A stretch of DNA of 18,800 nucleotides from Chitinophaga pinensis (GCA_945897765.1 CAMDGP010000015.1:1-18800); one strand, 5' to 3'; shown: positions 1 through 7,915, numbered from the stretch's first letter. A program made the numbers and translations. The notes: generated by a model from the sequence alone, not told the origin.

Positions 1-456
1 TCTTATCTTTCTGCATGTACTTTTTACGCTTCAATTTTTAAAGAATCGCCAGAGGGAGCAGTGACTTCAACAATTGATGGGAAAACAGGAACTATAATTC
101 AAAAGGAAGTTGGAAACTATGTTTTATCGAATCTTGATGGCTTAGGTTTGAATACTAATTATTTTAGTATTGAATCAGAAAGAACAAATACAGGAAAATA
201 TAAATTGATGTTGAATGCTAATTATTCTCATCTAGCAAGTTATAAATGGGAATTAGGAAATGGAGTTGTTAAAACAGATAAAAATGTTATTTATTATTAC
301 AAATCACCAGGGAAGTATAAAATTAAATTAACTGTAAATGATTTGTGTGGTCAACGAATTTACACCCGAACTGTAAAATTTGAAGCTCCCCCGAAACCGA
401 TTGAAAAGAAGAAATCAAAGCCTTCTAAAAAGGGAAATGTGAAACGAAAAAATTAA
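1..456 (+). CDS. PKD-domain protein, 3' part (runs off the left edge)
   Basis: The frame is open from the first base of the window, so the true start lies outside; the GTG at 61 is only an internal codon. The visible 151 codons hold one recognisable module, a PKD/Ig-like fold (YKWELGNG, then SPGKYKIKLTVND), roughly 30 to 70 residues before the end. A strongly basic tail rich in Lys, Pro and Ser follows (KKKSKPSKKGNVKRKN). No T9SS C-terminal sorting motif is visible. PKD domains normally mediate protein or glycan contacts in exported Bacteroidota proteins. The role here is unknown, because the N-terminal part that would carry the main domain is missing. The stop codon (454-456) overlaps that of the converging acyltransferase gene by 4 bp. 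Confidence 0.75.
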   Translation, partial: SYLSACTFYASIFKESPEGAVTSTIDGKTGTIIQKEVGNYVLSNLDGLGLNTNYFSIESERTNTGKYKLMLNANYSHLASYKWELGNGVVKTDKNVIYYYKSPGKYKIKLTVNDLCGQRIYTRTVKFEAPPKPIEKKKSKPSKKGNVKRKN

Positions 457-1682
457 TTCCTTTTTCTCCAAAAAAATATTTTCTTTTGAACTGAATTATA
501 AACTTCTTCTAGGGGTTCTATATAGTTGACCATAACGGTAAAAGAAAGCATTGCAATTACAGAAACACCCATCGATGCGTAAGGACTCAAATTAAGGTTA
601 ATTACATCTGGTTTTAATCCTATTCCGAAAATTCCACCATAAAGGATGATTACATGAATTACGTAAATTGGAAGTGTATTTTGTCCAAGTTTTAAAAACA
701 AAGGAGCTTTAACTTTGAAATTCCCATCAATAAGCATTAGGATACCAAGAAGTCCAATAACTTGTCCAAATCGCATAAATGCTGTGCTATTTAACTCATA
801 AACTCCTTTCTGGCAAATACCAATCATTTCTGTAAATGAATCGACTTGAACAAGAATAGATTGGATAAAAACATTTAGAAAAATAGCAATCAAAATAAAA
901 GCAATTCCAAACCAATTTTTTTTGGTTAAGTGTTCATGTTTTCGAATAATTCTTCCAGTCATTCCTCCCAATAAAACATACCCAGCATAGCGCATAAAAC
1001 TAAAATCGGAGTATTTCCCGTAGAACATATTTTGAATAAATGAAGGAAATCCATTTGGCCAATAATTTGCTTTTAATGTGGTACCAGCGATGCGTAATTC
1101 ATCAGCTTGAATATATTCCTTCATTTGAGAGTAACCAATGAATATCAACAAAGCTGCAATTAAATAATACCAAAGTATATCACCTTTCTTAACAAACAGA
1201 TGAATACCGTAAATCAACAATAAAAATGCAATTCCAAAAGCAATTGATTGTAAAACGTGAAAGGCAGCAAACCAGTCTAAATGGAAAGAAGTTCCGAAGT
1301 AGATTGATTTGATGACGCTCCATAGGCTCAATTGAATAATATAGCCCCAAAAAAGCAACATATAAACACGATTAAAACCTTTTTTTACGCGCGAATTTTG
1401 AAAAAATGGTTCCGTAGATTTTGTTCCTGTAAGTAGATAAACAAAAACTAATCCTGTTACTGTGAAAAAAAGAGGTGAAGTTAAACCATGTAAATTATGC
1501 CAAATATTGTATAAAATATAATCTTCATTACGGTATTGATTTGCTAACGCTGCCCCTGTAAAATGACCTTCAAGCATTAGAAGAATAGCAAAACTTCTTG
1601 CCATATCAATAAATTGTAACCTTGGCTTTTCTACTTTTTCAGTGGTTTTGAGTTCAATTAGGGTTTCTGACACTATTGGCAT
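453..1682 (-). CDS. Polytopic membrane acyltransferase, HGSNAT/DUF1624-like
   Basis: A protein of 409 residues with about ten hydrophobic helices. The N-terminal helix carries the pattern FIDMARSFAILLMLEGHF, followed by SPLFFTVTGLVFVYLLTG. These resemble the first two helices of the heparan-alpha-glucosaminide N-acetyltransferase-like (DUF1624) and acyltransferase-3 families, in which a His in the first helix is important. Such enzymes move acyl groups onto sugars or lipids at the inner membrane; the substrate here is unknown. I chose the ATG at 1680-1682, which begins 4 nt after the TAA of the upstream OmpA-family gene. The frame stays open to a TTG at 1716-1718, but that would overlap the upstream gene and is not needed. 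It is the last gene of the porP-ompA-acyltransferase operon, an unusual partner for that pair. Family assignment is from pattern only; membrane acyltransferase is fairly sure, exact family less so. Confidence 0.7.
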   Translation of the reverse strand: MPIVSETLIELKTTEKVEKPRLQFIDMARSFAILLMLEGHFTGAALANQYRNEDYILYNIWHNLHGLTSPLFFTVTGLVFVYLLTGTKSTEPFFQNSRVKKGFNRVYMLLFWGYIIQLSLWSVIKSIYFGTSFHLDWFAAFHVLQSIAFGIAFLLLIYGIHLFVKKGDILWYYLIAALLIFIGYSQMKEYIQADELRIAGTTLKANYWPNGFPSFIQNMFYGKYSDFSFMRYAGYVLLGGMTGRIIRKHEHLTKKNWFGIAFILIAIFLNVFIQSILVQVDSFTEMIGICQKGVYELNSTAFMRFGQVIGLLGILMLIDGNFKVKAPLFLKLGQNTLPIYVIHVIILYGGIFGIGLKPDVINLNLSPYASMGVSVIAMLSFTVMVNYIEPLEEVYNSVQKKIFFWRKRN

Positions 1683-1686
1683 TGTT

Positions 1687-3960
1687 TTATTTAACTTCTG
1701 ATGTAATAAAGAACTCAATGCTATCTTGGAATCCTTTCACTTTCACTTTAAACATGTTTTTAGAAAGTCCCGACATAGTTTGTGTATCTACCACAAAAGT
1801 AACAATTGCGCTTGATTTAGCGCCAACAGTAATTGAATTGAATGTAGCTTGAACCGCAGTGTCAATATTATCCAATTCTAACTCGATAGCTTCAGAACTT
1901 ATATTTTCAACTTTGAATGAACCTGTTATTTTATCTCCTTTTTTCACTTCACCTGCTGTGAAAATCGGATTCAAACTTTCAATAGGAAAAGGAACTTCTC
2001 CTTTGTCAAAACTTACATTCTCAATTTGAATTTTTCGTTCAATTCCAGCTTCTTTTGAATAAACAGAACTACTTTGATTCTTAATATCATCACTCGTTGT
2101 TTGATTAGCTGTATATTCACCAAAAGGAACAATTGCAAAAATTAATTTCCCTCCATTTTGCGCTTTCCCTTGAATGTATTGTTTGAACTCCCCATTATTC
2201 TTTTCACTGAAATAGTTGGTTAAGGATGATATTCTTCTTTTTGTTAGGTTAACATTATAAGCTGTTTTAGCAACAGGGCTGGCAAATCCTTTAATTGTTA
2301 ATGTAACAACTGAACCACTTTTCAATTCTTGCAAAATCATATCAGAAAAAGAAATTAAATCAGTTGCCCCTTTGTCTACATTTTTTTGAAAGAAATTATC
2401 TAAATCATTTTGTTTTTTAGAAGCTTCAACTTCTGTTAATCCTTTTGCAACTTCTGTTTTATAAAGTGGATACCTTTCTTGGTATAATTTATAAGTGTTA
2501 ATATAATTTTGTTTTGTAGAAGTTGCTAAAGAAGATGCGTCGGGTTCATCATTTCTGAAATAAAGTGTGACAGGTAGTTTTTCTTTAATTCGCTTTTGAA
2601 ACTCTGTTTCTATTTTCGTTTCTGTTTTCGTTTCCGTTTTAACTTCAACAATTTCTTGTGTTTTTTTAGGTGGATAAATAGCAAATATATCGCTACAACA
2701 AGTTGGGTTCTTTGAGTAATAGCTTCCTAACCGATTTGAAGAAACATAAATAGTGTCATTGTGCTTGAAATAATATTGATCATTGGCAGGACTGTTAATC
2801 GGTAAACCTGCATTTGTTGGAGTAGCGAATTTATTTCCATTGATTTTAGAGTAAAAAACATCTTGCCCTCCAAAACCATTGTGCCAAGAAGATGAAAAGT
2901 ACAATCTGTTTTCAATTGTATCCACCCAAGGACTTAATTCATTATCAGCAGAATTTATAGCCGCCACATTCATAATAGCTTTAAAACGATTGACTCCTTC
3001 AGGATAAGCATACCAGATATCCAAACCTCCTTTTGTACCCTCTCTATCCGACGCAAAATACAATACTTCTTCACCGTTTAATTTAGAGATAAATGGCATG
3101 GTATTATTTGTTCCAAGTGGATTTATTTCTTGTTTCAATGAATCAATTTTCGACCATTTTCCATTTGCATAATTAGCAACCATAATCTTACATCGGTAAT
3201 TATAACCTTCGTCCTCACAAGCGCTAAAATAGAATTTTTTGCCATCAAATGAAAAAGAACCATTCCCCGTGTTTAGCTTTTGAATAATTAAATCTTGAAT
3301 TTGTTTATTTGCCTCAAATTTTTCAGTTTTTATAACTGAAGAATATAACTTGGTTTTGTAGTTTTTGGAATAAACTTCTTGTGTTGCATCTTTTATTGAA
3401 TCCGCTCGAAGAGAGGAGAAGATTAATATGTTATCTTTAATTGTATGGCCAAAATCAGCATCATAAGAATTGACTGTTAAAGGCAATCTTTTCATTGGCT
3501 GAGACGTATCAGTGTAGTTTTTCTGTGCCCAAGCACAAGCATCAACTTCTTGTATAGATTTTCTGTAAAAATAATCAAATTCACCATCTGCAAAACGTTT
3601 TTTGGCAAGTTTCATTGTTTCAAATGCTCGACTATAATTTCCATTTTGTTTCTGCATTAAGCCCATATACAATATAGATGCTGGATATTTTTCTTCAATA
3701 TCTTTAGCGTAAACTAAAGCATAATATTTTTCTGCTTGAACATAATCTTTGTATGCTCTATGCGTTTCAGCATATTTCCACAAAATCTCCAAATTTGTTG
3801 AATCCTGACCTAAAGCTTGTTTGTAGAAGTCAAGTGCATAAAAGTAATCTCCTTTTTTATATTGCTCGTCTGCAAAGGCAACAATTTGTTTAAGTTTTGC
3901 TTGAGAAAATGAATTAAAGAAAATTAAAACAAACAGAAAAACTAAATGTAATCTGGACAT
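1687..3960 (-). CDS. OmpA-family TPR/PD40 protein with a DUF1573-like C-terminal domain (T9SS/gliding type)
   Basis: A 757-residue exported protein. Signal peptide at residues 1-20 (MSRLHLVFLFVLIFFNSFSQ). TPR-like helices at about 25-130 (YKKGDYFYALDFYKQAL and similar). WD40-like PD40 propeller blades at about 170-430 (ILIFSS, KKFYFSA, VLYFASDREG, RLYFSSSWHNGFGGQDVFYS, TIYVSSNR). A KTET-repeat linker at 441-453. An OmpA-like region at about 545-600 (IKGFASPVAKTAYNVNLTKRRISSL). Then an Ig-like DUF1573-type domain at about 650-757 (FTAGEVKKGDKITGSFKVENIS). Proteins with TPR, PD40 and OmpA modules commonly pair with PorP/SprF proteins in Bacteroidota, where they are thought to link an outer-membrane partner to peptidoglycan and the type IX secretion or gliding machinery. 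The usual GHTD of the OmpA fold is replaced by GFAS, so peptidoglycan binding may be weakened. The start overlaps the end of the porP gene by 19 bp, implying translational coupling. Confidence 0.85.
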   Translation of the reverse strand: MSRLHLVFLFVLIFFNSFSQAKLKQIVAFADEQYKKGDYFYALDFYKQALGQDSTNLEILWKYAETHRAYKDYVQAEKYYALVYAKDIEEKYPASILYMGLMQKQNGNYSRAFETMKLAKKRFADGEFDYFYRKSIQEVDACAWAQKNYTDTSQPMKRLPLTVNSYDADFGHTIKDNILIFSSLRADSIKDATQEVYSKNYKTKLYSSVIKTEKFEANKQIQDLIIQKLNTGNGSFSFDGKKFYFSACEDEGYNYRCKIMVANYANGKWSKIDSLKQEINPLGTNNTMPFISKLNGEEVLYFASDREGTKGGLDIWYAYPEGVNRFKAIMNVAAINSADNELSPWVDTIENRLYFSSSWHNGFGGQDVFYSKINGNKFATPTNAGLPINSPANDQYYFKHNDTIYVSSNRLGSYYSKNPTCCSDIFAIYPPKKTQEIVEVKTETKTETKIETEFQKRIKEKLPVTLYFRNDEPDASSLATSTKQNYINTYKLYQERYPLYKTEVAKGLTEVEASKKQNDLDNFFQKNVDKGATDLISFSDMILQELKSGSVVTLTIKGFASPVAKTAYNVNLTKRRISSLTNYFSEKNNGEFKQYIQGKAQNGGKLIFAIVPFGEYTANQTTSDDIKNQSSSVYSKEAGIERKIQIENVSFDKGEVPFPIESLNPIFTAGEVKKGDKITGSFKVENISSEAIELELDNIDTAVQATFNSITVGAKSSAIVTFVVDTQTMSGLSKNMFKVKVKGFQDSIEFFITSEVK
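2605..2640 (-). repeat. Three 12-bp tandem repeats in the linker of the OmpA-family gene
   Basis: Three imperfect 12-bp units, consensus AAAACRGAAACG on the coding strand, encode KTET-KTET-KIET (residues 441-452) between the PD40 propeller and the OmpA region. The unit length keeps the reading frame, so gain or loss of a unit would change only the length of the flexible charged linker. Confidence 0.8.
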
Positions 3961-4937
3961 ACACGGTGAATGATTCGTTTTGGTTTAAATGTACGTATGA
4001 TGTACCTAACTGCTATTTCTATACCTCCTCGAGCTCTACTGGCAGGAACCAATTTAGAATAATTAATATCATAGCTAATTCCAGCAAAAAAATCTTTATA
4101 ATCGTATCCAAAAGTCAAATAGGCAGCGTCTCTATTTCTATACCAAACCCCACCATATAAAGCTTGATAAACTTTTGCTGTTTTAGTTAAGTAATATTTT
4201 GCTGAACCTCCTAAAAGTAATTCTCGATAAATTCCTTGATTGTTAAATTGTAAACTTGGAACGGCATCCCATTTTTTATTGATTTTAAACGTTCCTTTTG
4301 CAAATAGGGTAAAACGAATATCTCGTTGAATTTTTTCTGTGTAAAATCCTTGATTAGGACGATTCAAATTATAAATCCCAAAACCAGACAAGACTTTAAA
4401 TCGTTCATTTTTTCTCCATTCATATAATGAGCCAACACCAATAGAAATGTTTGTTTTGCGGTCACTTTGATACGTTTCATTTGTTGCTGCACTAGGATCA
4501 AAAATATACCCATTATACTGATTGTCAAAATACAATGCATCCCAGTTAATTTGTCGGTGATTCATTCCGAAATTAATTCCAGGCCGAATGGTATGTACTG
4601 AATCTTTTGTGATTTTAAATAATCGTGAAAAATTCCCTTGAACCTCAACTGTTCTAAATTTTCCATCACCAGCTTGGTCGTGAGATAACAAAAGTCCAAC
4701 GCCATAATTTTTAAACTTGGCATCGGCTGACATTGAGAAAGTACTAAACGGAATGGTGACGCTTCTCCATTGGTCGCGATAATTCGCTATAAATCGGTAA
4801 TCACCATCGAAATGTCCTGCTTGCCCTGGGTTCTGAAATAATTGATTATCGTTAAATTGAGACCAATGCACATCTTGACCAAAACTTATTTGGAAGAAGG
4901 AAAAAACGAGAATGGAGAGAAATATTCGTTTTGTCAT
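3942..4937 (-). CDS. PorP/SprF family outer-membrane protein
   Basis: A 331-residue protein with a signal peptide ending near residue 20 (FFQISFG/QDVHWSQF). It has the family signature close to the mature N-terminus: a QFxxNxLFQNPGQAG stretch, then GDYRFIANYRDQWRSV (about 25-60). The remainder alternates short amphipathic beta strands, as expected for an outer-membrane barrel, and ends with positive residues and a Cys (IIHRVCPDYI). PorP and SprF are outer-membrane components associated with type IX secretion and gliding; many Bacteroidota carry multiple paralogues paired with a secreted adhesin or an OmpA protein. The stop TAG lies inside the first codons of the downstream OmpA-family gene (19-bp overlap). 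I leave the symbol empty because paralogues cannot be told apart from sequence alone. No giant SprB-like adhesin gene is visible nearby. Confidence 0.9.
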   Translation of the reverse strand: MTKRIFLSILVFSFFQISFGQDVHWSQFNDNQLFQNPGQAGHFDGDYRFIANYRDQWRSVTIPFSTFSMSADAKFKNYGVGLLLSHDQAGDGKFRTVEVQGNFSRLFKITKDSVHTIRPGINFGMNHRQINWDALYFDNQYNGYIFDPSAATNETYQSDRKTNISIGVGSLYEWRKNERFKVLSGFGIYNLNRPNQGFYTEKIQRDIRFTLFAKGTFKINKKWDAVPSLQFNNQGIYRELLLGGSAKYYLTKTAKVYQALYGGVWYRNRDAAYLTFGYDYKDFFAGISYDINYSKLVPASRARGGIEIAVRYIIRTFKPKRIIHRVCPDYI

Positions 4938-4953
4938 TTCAGAGAATAGTCAA

Positions 4954-4984
4954 CTAAAGTACTAAAAATAATGGAAATTACAAA
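4954..4984 (-). promoter_or_regulatory. Candidate Bacteroidota promoter for the porP-ompA-acyltransferase operon
   Basis: On the minus strand TTTG (4984-4981) lies 19 nt before TACTTTAG (4961-4954). This matches the TTTG-N19-TAnnTTTG pattern at all but one position of the -7 box. It sits in the 49-bp gap between the SDR gene and porP, and predicts a leader of roughly 10-15 nt. Pattern match only. Confidence 0.35.
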
Positions 4985-4986
4985 TG

Positions 4987-5679
4987 TTACGGATTTGTTA
5001 AGGATAAAGGAATTATTTTTCCTTTCATGTATTTGTGAGCGTTAATTGTAAAGTCGGAAATGTAATTACTAACTTGCGCTGGATTCAAAGGTGCTTGATA
5101 ACCTGGAAATGCTTCTTCTAACATTTCTGTTTGAACTGAACCTAAACAAAGACAATTCATTGCAATTGAAGAGTTTTTATATTCCTCAGCGAATAATTCT
5201 GTGAAACTACATAAAGCAGCTTTTGAAGTTGAATAAGCACTAAGTCCAGCAAATTTCATTGATCCTTGGAACCCACCCATTGAACTAATATTGACAATAT
5301 GAGAAGAACTCGGATTTAAATGTGGAATAATTGCTTGAACGGTTTCAAAGACTCCAAATAAGTTGATTTGATAAGATTTTTGTAGTTCTTGGCCTGTAAT
5401 TTCTTCAAATGGTTTATTTACCAAAAATCCAGCATTGTTTATTAAATAATCAACTTTCCCAATCGATGTAAATATCTTTTCAGCTTGATTTTTTACATCT
5501 TTTTCTAAATCAAATTCAAAGCATTTCACGGAAGATAATACTCCAAAATCCGCTTGCATTTTTTCTAGATTTCTAGACAACGCAATAACTTCAAATTCCT
5601 CTCTTTTGGCAAAATTTTCTACCAATGCTTTGCCTATCCCACGACTCGCACCGACTATAACTACTGTCTTAGTCGTCAT
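4987..5679 (-). CDS. Short-chain dehydrogenase/reductase (SDR)
   Basis: A 230-residue classical SDR. The Rossmann nucleotide-binding motif is VGASRGIG (residues 9-16), the structural motif is NNAG (81-84), and the catalytic residues are Ser in NISSMGG (about 132) with Tyr149 and Lys153 in AYSTSK. Residues after the first strand (LSRN at 34-37) favour NADP(H) weakly. Its start overlaps the end of the upstream paaE-like gene by 11 bp, so the two are probably translated together. The reaction cannot be read from sequence. The position in a leftward paaE-paaE-SDR operon suggests it acts on an intermediate related to aromatic or acyl-CoA breakdown, but this is inference. It differs from PaaH, which belongs to a different dehydrogenase family. 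Confidence 0.88.
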   Translation of the reverse strand: MTTKTVVIVGASRGIGKALVENFAKREEFEVIALSRNLEKMQADFGVLSSVKCFEFDLEKDVKNQAEKIFTSIGKVDYLINNAGFLVNKPFEEITGQELQKSYQINLFGVFETVQAIIPHLNPSSSHIVNISSMGGFQGSMKFAGLSAYSTSKAALCSFTELFAEEYKNSSIAMNCLCLGSVQTEMLEEAFPGYQAPLNPAQVSNYISDFTINAHKYMKGKIIPLSLTNP

Positions 5680-6736
5680 AACTCAAAGAAACAGTTGAAC
5701 TTTGTGGAATCGCTTGACAAGTTAAAACGTAACCGTTTGCAACCTCTTCATCTGTGAGTGAATAATTGAGTTTCATTGAAACTTCTCCTTCTAAAACCTT
5801 GGCTTTGCATGAAGAACAAACACCGCCACGACAAGAATAAGGCACATCTAAACCAGACCTTTCAACCTGTTCAAGAATTGTTCCGCCAGGCACTTGCATA
5901 TCAAAAGATGTAACTTCGTGGTCAAGCATTACTTTAATGTGACTTTTCCCTTTAAAGTTCATTTCTTTTTTAGCAGCAGGAACGGCTGTTGGTGTTGTAA
6001 ATAATTCAAACTTAATTTTTGAATCTTGCACTCCGAAAAATTTCAAGACTTCTTTGGTGGCATGAATCATTTCTTCAGGACCACAAATGAAGAAACAATC
6101 TGCTTTTAATAATTCAAGATTTTGTTTGATTTCCGAAGTGAAATTTTCTTTGTCAATGCGACCATTTTTAAATCCTTCTTTTGTTTCTTGACTCAAATAA
6201 AAAGTTGGTGTCACATTTTCTAATGACTTTAAGTCTTGAATAAAAATAGATCTATCTACAGTTTGATTTCCGTAAAACAATGTTAGTTTTCCATTTCCCT
6301 CTAAACTTTTTGCAATTGAAAGAATAGGAGTTATTCCACTTCCAGCAGCGATTGCAACAACGTTTTTCTGTCCTTCACTTAAATGAAATCCACCTTCTGG
6401 TTTAGAAATATGAATTAGGTCATCCGTTTTTGCTTCTGTATTAAACCAATTGGAAACCAATCCTTTGTCAATTGCTTTTACAGCAATAGAAAGCGCTTCA
6501 TTTTTCCCACTGCAAATAGAGTAGGAGCGACGTTGATTTTTTCCATTTACGAAAACTTCAACATTGACATATTGTCCTGCAATAAAATCAAAATCAGATT
6601 TCAATTCATTTGGAATTTCAAAACTTACTTTTACTGAATCTTTTGAAAGTCTATTTATTTGAATTTTTACTTCGTGAAATCCTTTGCTCCCTTTCGGTTT
6701 GACTTCCTTTTTCTTAAATATATCTAATATTCCCAT
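5669..6736 (-). CDS. PaaE-like flavin/2Fe-2S reductase, second copy
   Basis: A 355-residue three-domain electron-transfer protein. The FAD-binding domain has RRSYSIC (69-75). The NAD(P)-binding domain has GSGITP (132-137) and ICGPEEM (217-223). The C-terminal plant-type ferredoxin domain holds the 2Fe-2S ligands Cys302, Cys307, Cys310 and Cys340. It has the domain order and length of PaaE, the reductase of phenylacetyl-CoA epoxidase. Compared with its upstream neighbour it has an extra short basic N-terminal extension (MGILDIFKKKEVKPKGSKG) and many substitutions, so it is an old, diverged paralogue and not a recent duplicate. It starts 6 nt after the stop of the first copy and overlaps the SDR gene by 11 bp. 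It could serve the same epoxidase or another oxygenase; which of the two copies is the true PaaE cannot be decided here. Confidence 0.88.
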   Translation of the reverse strand: MGILDIFKKKEVKPKGSKGFHEVKIQINRLSKDSVKVSFEIPNELKSDFDFIAGQYVNVEVFVNGKNQRRSYSICSGKNEALSIAVKAIDKGLVSNWFNTEAKTDDLIHISKPEGGFHLSEGQKNVVAIAAGSGITPILSIAKSLEGNGKLTLFYGNQTVDRSIFIQDLKSLENVTPTFYLSQETKEGFKNGRIDKENFTSEIKQNLELLKADCFFICGPEEMIHATKEVLKFFGVQDSKIKFELFTTPTAVPAAKKEMNFKGKSHIKVMLDHEVTSFDMQVPGGTILEQVERSGLDVPYSCRGGVCSSCKAKVLEGEVSMKLNYSLTDEEVANGYVLTCQAIPQSSTVSLSYDD

Positions 6737-6742
6737 GTTTTC

Positions 6743-7807
6743 TTAATCGTCAAATGAAACTAAAATTTTCTCGCTTGTCGGATGAGCTTGACAAGTCAAA
6801 ATATAACCGTTTTCAACCTCGTCAGGCATCAATGCGTAATTAACGTCCATGCTCGCTGAACCTTCTAGTATTTTTGCTTTGCATGTGCAACAAACTCCAC
6901 CTTTACAAGCATAAGGTAAATCTGCTCCCGCTTCTTGAGCGGCATCCAAAATAGTTAAACCGTTTGAATCTAACTCAAAATCAATTGTATCACCATCAAC
7001 AATTAGTTGAACTTTGGATGCAAAAGACGGAACATTCTGTTTTTCTTCTGTTACTTTTTGTTTTTTAATATTCGTTGCGAATAATTCAAAATGAATGTTA
7101 GAACTTTCAACACCGTTTTCAATGAGGGATTCTCTGATATTCAAAATCATATCTTCAGGACCACAAATGAAAACCTCATCAATGTTTTGGTTTTTCAAAA
7201 AAGCAGTATATAAATCGGCACACTTTTCTTTGTTGATTCTACCTTTTTGAATTTTATTTCCAGGACTTTCTCGAGAAAAAATATGTATTACTCGCAATCG
7301 GTTCAAATATTTATTTTTCAATGCTTCTAATTCTTCTCTGAAAATGATTCCGTGAAACCCTTTATTTCCATAAAATAAGGTTACATCGCCATTTTCTTCC
7401 TCTAAAATTGTTTTTGCAATAGAAAAAACGGGTGTGATTCCACTTCCAGCAGCAAAAAGAACGTACGATTTTCTGTCTTTGGAAGTCGTTACTTTGAAAT
7501 TTCCAGTTGGTGTCATTACTTCTAACTGATCTCCAATTTTTAATACTTTATTTGCATAAGTAGAAAAAACACCATTTTCAATTTGTTTTACAGCAACTCG
7601 CCATTCTTTCTCAAAAGGCGAAGAACATAAGGAATAAGACCGTCTGATTTCTCCGTTGTTAATTAAAGTTTTTAAAGTTAAATACTGCCCTGATTCAAAT
7701 TGATAATCTGCAACTAAATCAGCTGGAATATCAAAAGAAATGGAAACTGTATCTTTAGTTTCTTTTTTAATGTCTTTAATTTTTAGCTTATGAAATTTAG
7801 GAGTCAT
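6743..7807 (-). CDS. paaE: PaaE-type phenylacetyl-CoA epoxidase reductase, first copy
   Basis: A 354-residue reductase that would pass electrons from NAD(P)H through FAD and a 2Fe-2S centre to the PaaA diiron site. Motifs in order: RRSYSLC for FAD (55-61), GSGITP (121-126) and ICGPEDM (214-220) for the nucleotide, and a C-terminal ferredoxin domain with Cys301, Cys306, Cys309 and Cys339. An additional Cys307 sits inside the cluster-binding loop (CKGGVCCTC). The gene is the first of a leftward operon divergent from paaABCD, so in this organism the reductase gene is detached from the usual paaABCDE order. The ATG at 7805-7807 is preceded by a good -7 box (7827-7834). The symbol is given to this copy because it is promoter-proximal and has no N-terminal extension; the second copy is an equal candidate on motifs alone. 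Confidence 0.88.
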   Translation of the reverse strand: MTPKFHKLKIKDIKKETKDTVSISFDIPADLVADYQFESGQYLTLKTLINNGEIRRSYSLCSSPFEKEWRVAVKQIENGVFSTYANKVLKIGDQLEVMTPTGNFKVTTSKDRKSYVLFAAGSGITPVFSIAKTILEEENGDVTLFYGNKGFHGIIFREELEALKNKYLNRLRVIHIFSRESPGNKIQKGRINKEKCADLYTAFLKNQNIDEVFICGPEDMILNIRESLIENGVESSNIHFELFATNIKKQKVTEEKQNVPSFASKVQLIVDGDTIDFELDSNGLTILDAAQEAGADLPYACKGGVCCTCKAKILEGSASMDVNYALMPDEVENGYILTCQAHPTSEKILVSFDD

Positions 7808-7826
7808 TGATTTAATTTTGATGCAC

Positions 7827-7834
7827 CAAAGATA
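7827..7834 (-). promoter_or_regulatory. Candidate -7 box for the leftward paaE-paaE-SDR operon
   Basis: The minus strand reads TATCTTTG, an exact match to the Bacteroidota TAnnTTTG -7 element, 19 nt before the ATG of the first paaE copy. No clear TTG is present at the expected -33 distance, so an activator may be needed or the start site may differ. Confidence 0.45.
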
Positions 7835-7859
7835 AACATTTGAATGAATTATATGTTTT

Positions 7860-7890
7860 GACGGATAGGTTAACTTTTATGATTTCCGTC
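7860..7890. promoter_or_regulatory. Inverted repeat between the divergent paa promoters, possible operator
   Basis: GACGGA (7860-7865) and TCCGTC (7885-7890) form a perfect 6-bp inverted repeat with a 19-bp spacer. ATAGG (7865-7869) and CCTAT (7890-7894) form a second, overlapping inverted pair. The site lies between the -7 boxes of the two divergent operons, a natural place for a shared regulator. No PaaX or TetR-type PaaR gene is in the window, so the binding protein is unknown. Confidence 0.35.
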
Positions 7891-7915
7891 CTATTTCTTG
7901 CCTCTAATAATTAAT

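Noticed and set aside
446..466. GAAAAA/TTTTTC stem as a bidirectional terminator
   Set aside because: A/T pairs almost throughout; in AT-rich DNA such a match is expected by chance.
1683..1718. Longer N-terminus for the acyltransferase from a TTG at 1716-1718
   Set aside because: It would overlap the OmpA-family gene by 32 bp and start with a rare codon, while the ATG at 1682 sits 4 nt after the upstream stop and precedes the first conserved helix.
3966..4160. Plus-strand open frame opposite the 3' end of porP
   Set aside because: A low-complexity mirror of the PorP coding sequence, with no domain and no promoter box.
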